Positions 21,844 to 30,073 of a stretch of DNA of 64,000 nucleotides are shown here, in pieces. Under the pieces are notes generated by a model. The model was not told where the DNA came from, did not search any database, and saw only the letters and a program-made list of their open reading frames with translations. The first letter of the stretch is position 1; the number at the start of each line of letters is the position of its first letter. The stretch comes from Ferrovibrio sp964218355 (GTDB lineage Bacteria; Pseudomonadota; Alphaproteobacteria; Ferrovibrionales; Ferrovibrionaceae), in contig NZ_CAXPMC010000016.1 of assembly GCF_964218355.1 (NCBI RefSeq), positions 124,001-188,000 of the forward strand, read 5' to 3'. The translations under genes were made by a program, and so were the position numbers.

Positions 21844-23718
21844 ATGCTCCGGGCATCCAGGCCGGGCCGGCACATTGCATACTGGCAGGTCCTGCTGGCA
21901 GCAGGCCTTGCGGCAGGCAGCCTCGCCGCCGCGCCGGCCTGCGCCCAGCCGATTCGGCTGATTCCCCCGCCAGCTGCCCCCGCCGAAACCGCCCCGGCCG
22001 ATCCGGCCCCCGTCCCGCTGCCGCCGCCCCAGCTTTCCCCGCCCGGCGGCCAGATCGGCACGCCGCCAGCCGCCATCCAGAATGCACCGGACCAGCCTGC
22101 CACCGCGCCGGCAGAGACGTCCGACTTCGTGGTCCGGCCGCTGCAGGCGCCCGATCCATCGGCAGCCGGCCTGCTGGACGACACCAATGGCGGCCTTGGC
22201 GTGACCATGTGGCGCGGAAGCGACCGGATACAGGCCGTGCGCGCCATCGGCGTACTGCCTGGCAGCGTGCGCTCCGTCGCCCTGCACGGCCTGCAGCGGC
22301 GCCTGCTGCTGACCACTGCCGAGGTCCCCGGCGGCAATCCCGGCACCCCCAGCCTGCTCGGCCTGCGCGTCACCCAGCTCTACCGGATCGGCGACATCGC
22401 CGCCGCACAGACCCTTGCCGTGCCAAAGCCGGCCGGCCTGAAAGACCCGGTCTTCCTGCAGCTTCCGGCCGAGGCGGCGCTGCTGAAGGATGACACCGCC
22501 CAGGCCTGCGGCATGAGCGAGCAGGGCCTGCGCGAGGATGGCTCGGCCTTCTGGCAGAAACTGAACGTGCTCTGCCGCTATCAGGCCAGGGATGTCGCCG
22601 GCGGCGACCTGGCGCTCAGCCTGTGGCGCGATGGCGGTGGCGACGACCCCGCCTTCAATGCACTGGCCGCCGCCCTGCGCGGCGATGCGAAGGTGAAGAT
22701 CGAGACACTGGGCGGCGGCAGTGCCCTGCATTTCGCCATGCTGCGCGCGGCCGGACGGCCGCTGCCGAAGGATACGCTTGACGTTGCGCCGCCGGCCTTG
22801 CTGGCGGCCCTCGCCGGCTACGACAAGGCCGAGGCTGAATTACGGCTGGAAGCCGCAGAACAGGCGGCCGCCTATGGCGCATTGCCGGCCGCCGCCCTGG
22901 GCGAAGCCTATGCGGGGCTGGCGATCCCCGAAGCCGCACGCGCCGCCATGGCCGGCGGCAAAAGCAGGGAGACCGGCGCGCGCGCCGCTGCCTATCTGTA
23001 CCAGTCCGTGCAGTCTGCCGCCGATCCCGCGACCCGCATCGACCTGCTGCAGCGGGCCTGGGATCTCGCGCAGACCCGCAATCTGGCACTGCCGACCGCC
23101 GCCCTGTACAGGCCGCAGCTGGCGGCACTGGCCCCGGCAGAAAATGCGGCCGCCGCCGCACCGGCGATCATCCGCATGGCGCTGGCTGCCGGCGAGACCG
23201 AAACCGCCCGGCGCTGGGGCGCCATGCTGATGCTGATGCCGCCGGAACGCGATCGGGCCGGCGATCTGGCGGCCGCCGCCTGGCCGCTGCTGCTGCTGGC
23301 TGGCGACGACAATGGCGAATGGCGCGACAGCCGTTTCGATGCCTGGCTGGCCACGCTGGATGCCCTGCCGCCTGCCGAACGCAATGCCCGGGCCGCCCTG
23401 CTGCTGGTGCTGGCCGAAGGTGCCGGCGTCGCCGTGCCTGCCGAACGCTGGGATGGCCTGCTGACCGCGGCGGCGGAGAAATCCGCCACCGGCCAGCCGC
23501 AGGCTTCGCTGGCGGTGTGGCGCAACCTGCTGCGCAGTGTCTCCGCCAATGCCCGCGCCGAAAGTCTGGCGCTGGCGCTGGCTTTGCTCGGGCCCGACGG
23601 CACCGCACAGGCCGATGGCCAGTCCCTGGCCACCGCGCTTGGCGCCCTGCGCAGCGTCGGCCTGACCGCCGAGGCCCGCCAGGTGGCGCTGGAAGCCGCG
23701 CTGCTGCGCGGGTTCTGA
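21844..23718 (+). CDS. Ala-rich exported protein of unknown function
   Basis: A 624-residue protein with a signal peptide (about 1-34, hydrophobic core VLLAAGLAAGSLAAAPACA) followed by a Pro/Ala-rich low-complexity stretch (about 36-90). The remainder is strongly helical and Ala/Leu-rich, with repeated 'LALALALLGPDG' and 'ARAAAYLYQSVQSAADPATRIDLLQRAW' type segments that look like solenoid (TPR-like) helices, though no repeat is clear enough to name. It starts 3 bp after the small membrane protein and ends 9 bp before xerD, so the three form one unit. I do not recognise a characterised homologue; a periplasmic or envelope-associated scaffold is a guess. Confidence 0.75.
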   Translation: MLRASRPGRHIAYWQVLLAAGLAAGSLAAAPACAQPIRLIPPPAAPAETAPADPAPVPLPPPQLSPPGGQIGTPPAAIQNAPDQPATAPAETSDFVVRPLQAPDPSAAGLLDDTNGGLGVTMWRGSDRIQAVRAIGVLPGSVRSVALHGLQRRLLLTTAEVPGGNPGTPSLLGLRVTQLYRIGDIAAAQTLAVPKPAGLKDPVFLQLPAEAALLKDDTAQACGMSEQGLREDGSAFWQKLNVLCRYQARDVAGGDLALSLWRDGGGDDPAFNALAAALRGDAKVKIETLGGGSALHFAMLRAAGRPLPKDTLDVAPPALLAALAGYDKAEAELRLEAAEQAAAYGALPAAALGEAYAGLAIPEAARAAMAGGKSRETGARAAAYLYQSVQSAADPATRIDLLQRAWDLAQTRNLALPTAALYRPQLAALAPAENAAAAAPAIIRMALAAGETETARRWGAMLMLMPPERDRAGDLAAAAWPLLLLAGDDNGEWRDSRFDAWLATLDALPPAERNARAALLLVLAEGAGVAVPAERWDGLLTAAAEKSATGQPQASLAVWRNLLRSVSANARAESLALALALLGPDGTAQADGQSLATALGALRSVGLTAEARQVALEAALLRGF

Positions 23719-23727
23719 CCGGCCGCC

Positions 23728-24663
23728 ATGGCGCGGGCCGCCAGCACCGGCAGGCATATCGAAAGCTTCATCGAGATGCTGAGTGCCGAGCGCGGCCTGG
23801 CGCAGAATTCGCTGCTGGCCTACCGCACGGATCTGGCCGATTTCGCCGGCCACCTGACCGCCCGCGGCGAAGCGCCCGAACGCGTCGGCATCGACAGCCT
23901 GCGCGCCTATGTGCAGGGCCTTGCCGATGCCGGGATGAAACCGGCCACGGCCGCGCGCCGCATCTCGGCACTGCGCCAGTTCTTCCGCTTCCTTGCCCAG
24001 GATGGAATCCGCACCGACGATCCCTCGGCACTGCTCGATGCTCCCAGGCGCGCCCGGCCGCTGCCGAAACTGCTGAGCGAGGCGGAGGTTGATGCCCTGC
24101 TGACCGCCGCGCGCGGCAGCCGTGACGACCCGGCCGAAGCCGCACGGCTGACCGCCCTGCTGGAAATCCTCTATGCCACCGGCCTGCGGGTCAGCGAGTT
24201 GGTCGGCCTGCGCTGGCCGCCGCATGGCGACGATGCCCGCTTCCTGGTGGTCCGCGGCAAGGGCGGCAGGGAACGGCTGGTGCCCCTGAGCGAACCGGCG
24301 CGGCTGGCCATCGCCGACTATGCCGGCTGGCGCGCCGCCTTCATCACCGGCAAGGCCTCGCCCTGGCTGTTTCCCTCCCGCGGCGACAGCGGCCACCTGA
24401 CCCGCCAGCGTTTCGGCCAGCTGCTGAAGGACCTCGCCCTTGCCGCCGGGATCAGCCCGGCAAAAGTCTCGCCCCATGTGCTGCGGCATGCCTTTGCCAG
24501 CCACCTGCTGGCCCATGGCGCCGACCTGCGCGCGGTGCAGAAGATGCTCGGCCATGCCGATATCAGCACCACCCAGATCTACACCCATGTGCTGGAGGCG
24601 CGGAAACAGGCGCTGGTGCGCCAGCATCACCCCCTGGCGCAGGACCCGCTGGCAAGAGACTGA
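23728..24663 (+). CDS. xerD: Site-specific tyrosine recombinase XerD
   Basis: A 311-residue tyrosine recombinase that with XerC resolves chromosome dimers at dif. The N-terminal SAM-like DNA-binding domain spans about 8-95. The catalytic residues are complete: Arg154 (TGLRVSEL), Lys178 (RGKGGRER), His250 and Arg253 (HVLRHAFASHLL), His276 (LGHADISTTQIYTH) and the nucleophile Tyr285. It has the length and context of housekeeping XerD rather than of an integrase. No dif site was found in the window. Confidence 0.93.
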   Translation: MARAASTGRHIESFIEMLSAERGLAQNSLLAYRTDLADFAGHLTARGEAPERVGIDSLRAYVQGLADAGMKPATAARRISALRQFFRFLAQDGIRTDDPSALLDAPRRARPLPKLLSEAEVDALLTAARGSRDDPAEAARLTALLEILYATGLRVSELVGLRWPPHGDDARFLVVRGKGGRERLVPLSEPARLAIADYAGWRAAFITGKASPWLFPSRGDSGHLTRQRFGQLLKDLALAAGISPAKVSPHVLRHAFASHLLAHGADLRAVQKMLGHADISTTQIYTHVLEARKQALVRQHHPLAQDPLARD

Positions 24664-24762
24664 AGGCGCTCGGGTAATTTCCTTACCCTTACGGAGCCCT
24701 TGCCAATCCCTTTCGGTCCAGTTAGCAGATGCAGCATAGATCGACAGGGAGAGACAGGCGCC

Positions 24763-25740
24763 ATGAGCTTCAAGACGATCACCCCCGCCCCGGCCCGGCT
24801 GAACCGCTGCGAGCTGGCGGTGCCCGGCAGCAGCGTGAAGCTGTTCGAGAAGGCCGCAAAAAGCGCGGCCGACGTGATCTTCCTCGATCTCGAAGATGCC
24901 GTCGCCCCCGACGACAAACCGCAGGCGCGCAGGAACATCGTGCAGGCCCTGCATGATGTCGACTGGGGCCGCAAGACCATGTCGGTGCGCATCAACGGCC
25001 TCGACACCCATTACATGTATCGCGACGTGGTCGAGGTGGTGGAGGGCGCCGGCGACAAGCTCGATCTCGTCATGGTACCGAAGGTGGGTACCGCGGCCGA
25101 CATCTATGCCGTCGACATGCTGCTGACCCAGATCGAGGCCGCGAAAGGCTTCAAGAAGCGCATCGGCATCGAGGCGATCATCGAGACCGCGCTGGGCATG
25201 CAGAACATCCACGAGATCGCCGCCGCCTCGCCGCGGCTGGAAAGCCTGCATTTTGGCGTCGCCGACTATGCCGCCTCCACCCGCGCCCGCACCACGTCGA
25301 TCGGCGGTCCCAACCCGCTCTACGGCGTGCTGACCGACAAGGACGGCGACAGGCCGCGCGAGTATTTCTGGGGCGACATGTGGCATTACGCCATTTCGCG
25401 CATGGTGGTGGCCGCCCGCGCCAACGGCCTGCGGCCGATCGACGGCCCGTTCGGCGATTTCTCCGACAACGAAGGCTATACCGCCCAGGCCAACCGCGCC
25501 GCGATCCTCGGCTGCGAAGGGAAATGGGCCATCCATCCGGCGCAGATTCCGCTGGCCAACGAGGTCTACACCCCGCCGGAGGCGGAAGTGACCAAGGCAA
25601 AGCGAATTCTGGAAGCGATGAAAGAGGCGCAGGCCAAGGGCCAGGGCGCCGTGGCGCTGGATGGCAAGCTGATCGACATCGCCTCGATCCGCCAGGCCGA
25701 GGGAATCGTGAAGCAGGCCGAGCTGATCGCCGCCGGCTGA
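24763..25740 (+). CDS. L-malyl-CoA/beta-methylmalyl-CoA lyase-type aldolase (HpcH/HpaI family)
   Basis: A 325-residue TIM-barrel lyase. It closely follows the MclA-type malyl-CoA lyases: NRCELAVPGSS, DVIFLDLEDAVAPDDK with the Glu/Asp metal ligands, MSVRINGLDTHYMYRD, PIDGPFGDFSD, GKWAIHPAQI and the C-terminal LIDIASIRQAE. Such enzymes cleave malyl-CoA to glyoxylate and acetyl-CoA, or beta-methylmalyl-CoA to glyoxylate and propionyl-CoA, in the serine cycle or ethylmalonyl-CoA pathway. The start at 24763 has GGGAGAG upstream; an earlier in-frame ATG would add 21 residues. No other pathway gene is adjacent. Confidence 0.88.
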   Translation: MSFKTITPAPARLNRCELAVPGSSVKLFEKAAKSAADVIFLDLEDAVAPDDKPQARRNIVQALHDVDWGRKTMSVRINGLDTHYMYRDVVEVVEGAGDKLDLVMVPKVGTAADIYAVDMLLTQIEAAKGFKKRIGIEAIIETALGMQNIHEIAAASPRLESLHFGVADYAASTRARTTSIGGPNPLYGVLTDKDGDRPREYFWGDMWHYAISRMVVAARANGLRPIDGPFGDFSDNEGYTAQANRAAILGCEGKWAIHPAQIPLANEVYTPPEAEVTKAKRILEAMKEAQAKGQGAVALDGKLIDIASIRQAEGIVKQAELIAAG

Positions 25741-25742
25741 GG

Positions 25743-25771
25743 CAGCGGCGCGGCGTTACGCCGCGCTGCTG
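25743..25771. terminator. Bidirectional hairpin between malyl-CoA lyase and capD-like gene
   Basis: A 13-bp GC-rich stem with one G-T pair (25743-25755 with 25759-25771) and a three-base loop. The loop TTA is itself the stop codon of the minus-strand polysaccharide gene. No T-tract follows on either side, so termination is likely but not assured. Confidence 0.5.
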
Positions 25772-27732
25772 GCCGGAGAGGCAGTCTCCGGCGCCGCCAT
25801 GCCGGCGCCAGCCTGCTGGTCCTGGCCGTTCGGGGCATGGGCGAATTCGGGGACCAGCGCGCGGATCTGCGCCAGCACCTGATCGGTGTCACGCCGCCGC
25901 GCCGCGGCAGCCAGCGCCTCCAGCGCCGCATCGAGTTCGACACGGCCGATCACCCGCGGCGCCGCCAGCAGCACGCCATCCTGCGCCGTCGGCACCAGCG
26001 TCTCGTCGCGATGCAGCACTTCCTCGTAGAGCTTCTCGCCGGGGCGCAGGCCGGTGTAGCGGATCATCACATCCTTGTCGGGCTGCAGGCCGGCCAGCCG
26101 GATCATCTGCCGGGCGAGATCCTGGATGCGGATCGGCTCGCCCATGTCGAGCACGAAAATCTTGCCCTCGGCATGCAATGTGCCGGCCGGCAGGGCCGCG
26201 GCCTGCAGGATCAATTCGACCGCCTCGCGCGTGGTCATGAAAAAGCGGGTGACATCCGGATGGGTCACGGTCAGCGGGCCGCCCTTGGCCAGCTGGCGCT
26301 GGAACAGCGGCACCACCGAACCGGAAGACCCCAGCACGTTGCCGAAGCGGACGGTGACGAACTGGGTGCGGCCGGTACCGGCATCCTCGATGTCGCGGCT
26401 CTGGCAGACCATCTCGGCCAGCCGCTTGGTCGCGCCCATCACGTTGGTCGGGTTCACCGCCTTGTCGGTGGAGATCATCACCATGATGGCAATGCCGTGC
26501 CGGCGGCAGGCATCGGCCATCACCTGGGTGCCGATCACGTTGGTCATCACCCCTTCTTCGATATTGGCCTCAACCAGCGGCACATGCTTGTAGGCGGCTG
26601 CATGCAGGACGATCTCAGGGCGGTGCTGCCGGAAAACGTCGTCGACCGCCTGTGCGTTGCGGACATCGCCGAGCATCGCGGCGCGCGGCAGCTCGGCGAA
26701 ACGCTCGGCCATTTCCATGTCGATCTGGTACAGCGCATGCTCGCTCTGCTCCAGCAGCACCAGCTGCGCCGGACCCAGCGCCGCCACCTGGCGCGCCAGT
26801 TCTGACCCGATGGTGCCGCCAGCACCGCTGACCAGTACACGGCGGCCGCCGATCAGGGCGGCGATCGCCGCGCGGTCGAGCACCCGCTGTGGCCGCCCGA
26901 GCAGGTCTTCCACATCCACCGGGCGCAGCTGCTGCGACACGCCTCCTTCGGGCCGGAATTCGGTCAGGCGCGGCAGCCGGGCCACCGGCAGGCCGATATG
27001 GGCCGCCGCCTCGACCAGATGGCGGATGGCACTGCCGCTGAGGCGATCATCGGCGACAACCAGGCGGCGGGGCCGGTCCGCCGACGGCAGGTCGCGCACC
27101 ACGGCGTCGAGCTCGGCGATGCCGCCCAGCACCCGGATCCCGCGCAGGTCGCGGCCGAGCCGGGCCTCTTTTTCGTCGACGATGCCGACCACGCGATAGC
27201 CGGCCTTGCGGTTGCGCTCCATCTCGCGGATGAACACCTCGGCCGCCGAGCCGGAACCGGCCAGCAGCACCGGCACGCGCGCTGAATCGGTGCGGGCGAA
27301 ACTGTCGAGCAGCGAGCCGTCCTTCCAGCTGCGATACAGCATGCGCGGCCCCGCCAGCAGCGCCACCAGCAGCAGGAACTGCAGCACCAGCGCACTGCGC
27401 GGAACGCTTTCAAGACGGGTCAGCAAGAATAACAGCAGGGTGAAGATCAGGATCGACAGGATCGCCCCGCGCACCACCGCGATCATGTCGCGCAGGGAAG
27501 CGAAATGCCAGATGCCGCGATACAGGCCGGCATAGCGGAAGACCACGGCCGCAATGGCGGCAAAGGCAAGCGTTGCTTCCGGCATATGCTGCGCCGCCCA
27601 GGCCTGGTCAGCCAGCCAGTAGCGCAGCCAGACCGCCAGCGGCAGCGACGCGGCCGCCATCACCACATCATGCAGGGCAACCAGCAGGATGCGGCTGTTC
27701 AGGCGAAGGCCGAATGGAAATCTGGCTGCCAA
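25756..27732 (-). CDS. Membrane nucleotide-sugar epimerase/dehydratase (CapD/WbpM type)
   Basis: A 658-residue protein. Four membrane segments (about 15-130) are followed by a Rossmann-like regulatory domain (about 150-280) and a C-terminal SDR domain starting with the NAD motif GAGGTIGSE (303-311). The SDR active site reads MISTDKAVNPTNVMGATKR: Met replaces Tyr in the YxxxK position, as in the long WbpM/FlaA1-type UDP-GlcNAc 4,6-dehydratases. It makes a modified sugar nucleotide for surface polysaccharide. It is the last gene of a minus-strand run with the lipid-phosphate transferase and glycosyltransferase, 35 bp after the former. Confidence 0.92.
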   Translation of the reverse strand: MAARFPFGLRLNSRILLVALHDVVMAAASLPLAVWLRYWLADQAWAAQHMPEATLAFAAIAAVVFRYAGLYRGIWHFASLRDMIAVVRGAILSILIFTLLLFLLTRLESVPRSALVLQFLLLVALLAGPRMLYRSWKDGSLLDSFARTDSARVPVLLAGSGSAAEVFIREMERNRKAGYRVVGIVDEKEARLGRDLRGIRVLGGIAELDAVVRDLPSADRPRRLVVADDRLSGSAIRHLVEAAAHIGLPVARLPRLTEFRPEGGVSQQLRPVDVEDLLGRPQRVLDRAAIAALIGGRRVLVSGAGGTIGSELARQVAALGPAQLVLLEQSEHALYQIDMEMAERFAELPRAAMLGDVRNAQAVDDVFRQHRPEIVLHAAAYKHVPLVEANIEEGVMTNVIGTQVMADACRRHGIAIMVMISTDKAVNPTNVMGATKRLAEMVCQSRDIEDAGTGRTQFVTVRFGNVLGSSGSVVPLFQRQLAKGGPLTVTHPDVTRFFMTTREAVELILQAAALPAGTLHAEGKIFVLDMGEPIRIQDLARQMIRLAGLQPDKDVMIRYTGLRPGEKLYEEVLHRDETLVPTAQDGVLLAAPRVIGRVELDAALEALAAAARRRDTDQVLAQIRALVPEFAHAPNGQDQQAGAGMAAPETASPASSAA

Positions 27733-27767
27733 AGGACGTGTCTATCTGCGGCTGTTGTCGTCGGCGG

Positions 27768-28790
27768 TCATACTACCGGCTTTGCCGGCCCGGCGAAATG
27801 CTTACAGAGCAGCAGGGCCAGGACCAGGGCGGCGGCAACCGCCAGCACCGCCGCCGCCGGGGACAGGGTCGAAGCCAGCGCCAGGCCGATCAGCGCCACA
27901 TTGAGCAGTGCGATCCGCCCGGCCACGGCGGCATGGCTGCCCAGCCGGTCGGCACCGCGCTGGTAGAAGTGGCTGCGATGGGCCTGCCAGACCTTCTCGC
28001 GCCGCAGCAGGCGGCGCAGCAGGGTCAGCGTCGCGTCCACCCAGTAATACATGGGCAGGATCAGGGCTGCCGCCCACTGGCCGGCAGAAACGAGGGTCAG
28101 CAGCAGCAGCCCCAGCATGAATCCCGCCGGCACGCTGCCGACATCACCGAGAAAGACCCTCGCGCGGCCCCAGTTCCATGGCAGGAACCCCAGGGCCGCC
28201 GCCGCCAGCACCAGCGCCTGGACCTGACCGGCCGGGTCCTCCCCCTGCCAGAGGCCGAGCAGGGCGGCGCCAAGGCCGATGGACACCATCTCCACGCCAC
28301 TGATGCCGTTGATGCCGTCCATGAAGTTGAACAGGTTGATGAACCATATCCATGCGAAGAACAGCACGACGCGCTCGATCCATACCGGCACCAGTCCGGT
28401 GGTCATGCTGCCATTGGCGGGGAAAAGCGCCAGCACGACGCCGACCACCAACACCTGCATACCCAGCCGCAGCATTACCGGCAGGCCGCCATGGCGGTCG
28501 TCCAGCCATGAAATCACCGCCAGCGCCACCATGCCGAGCACGGCCAGCGGATAACCGGTATCCGGCTGCAGGACCAGCCAGACCACATTGCCGAACAGGA
28601 TGCCGGCGACCAGGGCAATGCCGCCGCCCCGCGGTGTGGCCCGGACATGGCTGGACCGGGCATTGGGGATATCCATCACCGCACGGCGCGTCAGCCACGC
28701 GATCAGCGGCGGCAGCAGCAGCAGAACGACCAGACCGCTGGCCGCGGCCGTGGCAACCGGAGCGAACCAGTCCTGCGGCGCCATGGTCAT
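27768..28790 (-). CDS. Undecaprenyl-phosphate sugar-1-phosphate transferase (MraY/WecA family)
   Basis: A 340-residue polytopic enzyme that transfers a sugar-1-phosphate from a UDP-sugar to the lipid carrier, starting a surface-glycan repeat. Family motifs: SSHVRATPRGGGIAL, the metal-binding Asp pair in SWLDDRHGG, NLFNFMDGINGISG, FLGDVGSVPAGF and the late HxxH in QAHRSHFYQRG. About ten membrane segments. It overlaps the preceding glycosyltransferase gene by 4 bp (ATGA), so the two are coupled. Confidence 0.92.
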   Translation of the reverse strand: MTMAPQDWFAPVATAAASGLVVLLLLPPLIAWLTRRAVMDIPNARSSHVRATPRGGGIALVAGILFGNVVWLVLQPDTGYPLAVLGMVALAVISWLDDRHGGLPVMLRLGMQVLVVGVVLALFPANGSMTTGLVPVWIERVVLFFAWIWFINLFNFMDGINGISGVEMVSIGLGAALLGLWQGEDPAGQVQALVLAAAALGFLPWNWGRARVFLGDVGSVPAGFMLGLLLLTLVSAGQWAAALILPMYYWVDATLTLLRRLLRREKVWQAHRSHFYQRGADRLGSHAAVAGRIALLNVALIGLALASTLSPAAAVLAVAAALVLALLLCKHFAGPAKPVV

Positions 28791-29944
28791 GGCCCGCGCT
28801 CCGCGGCCGGCAGCAGCCTGTCATAGGCCGCCAGACTGTCGGCAACGAAGCGCCCGACCGAGAACTCGGTCTCGGCGATGGCGCGACCGCGCGCAGCCTG
28901 AGCCCGGCGCAGTTCGGAATCTTCGACCAGGCGCCGGATCGCCGCCGCCGTGGCCGCCGTATCGGCCACCGGCACCAGCAGACCGTTTTCCTCGTGCCGC
29001 ACCACCTCGCGGCAGCCCGGCGCATCGGTGGTGACGATGGCGCGGCCCACTGCCGCCGCCTCGATCAGGCCGCGCGGCAAGCCCTCGCGATAGGACGGCA
29101 GCACGATGACATGTGCCCGCGCCAGCATCGCCGGCATGTCTTCAGCATAGCCCCAGTATTCGACGCAGCCCTCGGCCAGCCACTCCTGCAGCCGCGCCGG
29201 CCCGATATCGGTGGGGTTGTCGGGGTCGTGGCGGCCGACCAGCACGAAGCGTGCCGCCACATCCTGCGCTTTCAGCTGCCGGGCCGCACCGACGAATTCG
29301 CTGATGCCCTTGTCGCCCAGCAGCCGGGCCGGAAACATCACCACCGGCGGATGCCCGGCATCGGCCAGAGGCTCCGCCTGTTCGGCAAAAACCTGCATGT
29401 CGACGCCGCAGCCGCGGATCATCACCCAGCCATCGGACTGCACCAGCCGGTGCGCCTGGAATACGCCGAGGTCATCGGGATTCTGGAAGATCGCCGTGCT
29501 GTTGCGGTGGCCGAGCGCAAAACGGTACAGCGGCAGCAGCAGGCGGCGGACCAGTGCCGCCCTGCCGCCTGTGCGGATGAACAGGAAACCCAGCCCGGTG
29601 ATCGCGTGCACGACAGCCGGCATGCCGGCCAGCCGCGCGGCCAGCCCCCCCCAGATCACCGGCTTGATCGAGACCAGATGCACGATATCGGGCCGCAGGC
29701 GGCGCTGCAGGGCAAACAGGGCGGCCAGCAGACGCAGCTCGGCCAGCGGGTTAAGGCCGCCGCGGGTCAGCGGGATCGGGTGAAACCGGAACCCCTCGGC
29801 CTCCAGCCGGGCGGCGACGGCCGGATCGGCCGGGCCGGCCACATGCACCTCCCAGCCGCGATCGCGCATCGCCCGCCCCACCGGCAGCCGGTGGGTGGTG
29901 AAAAACAGCGCCTCCTGGACGACAATCAGCAGCCGGCGGGTCAT
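28787..29944 (-). CDS. Glycosyltransferase family 4
   Basis: A 385-residue GT-B-fold glycosyltransferase. The C-terminal nucleotide-sugar site shows VIVLPSYREGLPRGLIEAAAV with the conserved EX7E, and GRAIVTTDAPGCREVV. The N-terminal part has the acceptor domain GLGFLFIRTGGR. It presumably adds a sugar to the lipid-linked intermediate made by the next enzyme. A run of eight G on the coding strand (29645-29652) encodes Trp-Gly-Gly and is a potential slippage site. First gene of the minus-strand part of the polysaccharide locus. Confidence 0.9.
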   Translation of the reverse strand: MTRRLLIVVQEALFFTTHRLPVGRAMRDRGWEVHVAGPADPAVAARLEAEGFRFHPIPLTRGGLNPLAELRLLAALFALQRRLRPDIVHLVSIKPVIWGGLAARLAGMPAVVHAITGLGFLFIRTGGRAALVRRLLLPLYRFALGHRNSTAIFQNPDDLGVFQAHRLVQSDGWVMIRGCGVDMQVFAEQAEPLADAGHPPVVMFPARLLGDKGISEFVGAARQLKAQDVAARFVLVGRHDPDNPTDIGPARLQEWLAEGCVEYWGYAEDMPAMLARAHVIVLPSYREGLPRGLIEAAAVGRAIVTTDAPGCREVVRHEENGLLVPVADTAATAAAIRRLVEDSELRRAQAARGRAIAETEFSVGRFVADSLAAYDRLLPAAERGP

Positions 29945-30011
29945 CCCGGGGCTCTATCGCGCATGCCCGGCCGGGTCAAGGCGCCCGCGGCAGCCCGGCC
30001 CGCGGCTCCGG

Positions 30012-30040
30012 TTGACAAGGGGGGGGGCGGCAGGATACCC
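30012..30040 (+). promoter_or_regulatory. Possible promoter with G9 spacer tract
   Basis: A perfect TTGACA (30012-30017) is followed by a run of nine G (30019-30027) and, at 17-18 bp, by the weak -10-like ATACCC/TACCCC. It lies 57-62 bp upstream of the nucleotide-sugar dehydrogenase start. Change in the length of the G run would change the spacing. The -10 box is poor, so the call is tentative. Confidence 0.35.
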
Positions 30041-30073
30041 CGGACGTCCTTTGCAGTCTGTGGCAGATCTCCC

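Noticed and set aside
28352..30073. Long in-frame extension upstream of the nucleotide-sugar dehydrogenase
   Set aside because: It overlaps the glycosyltransferase and lipid-phosphate transferase genes on the other strand, is low in complexity, and lacks homology; family length fits a start near 30074.
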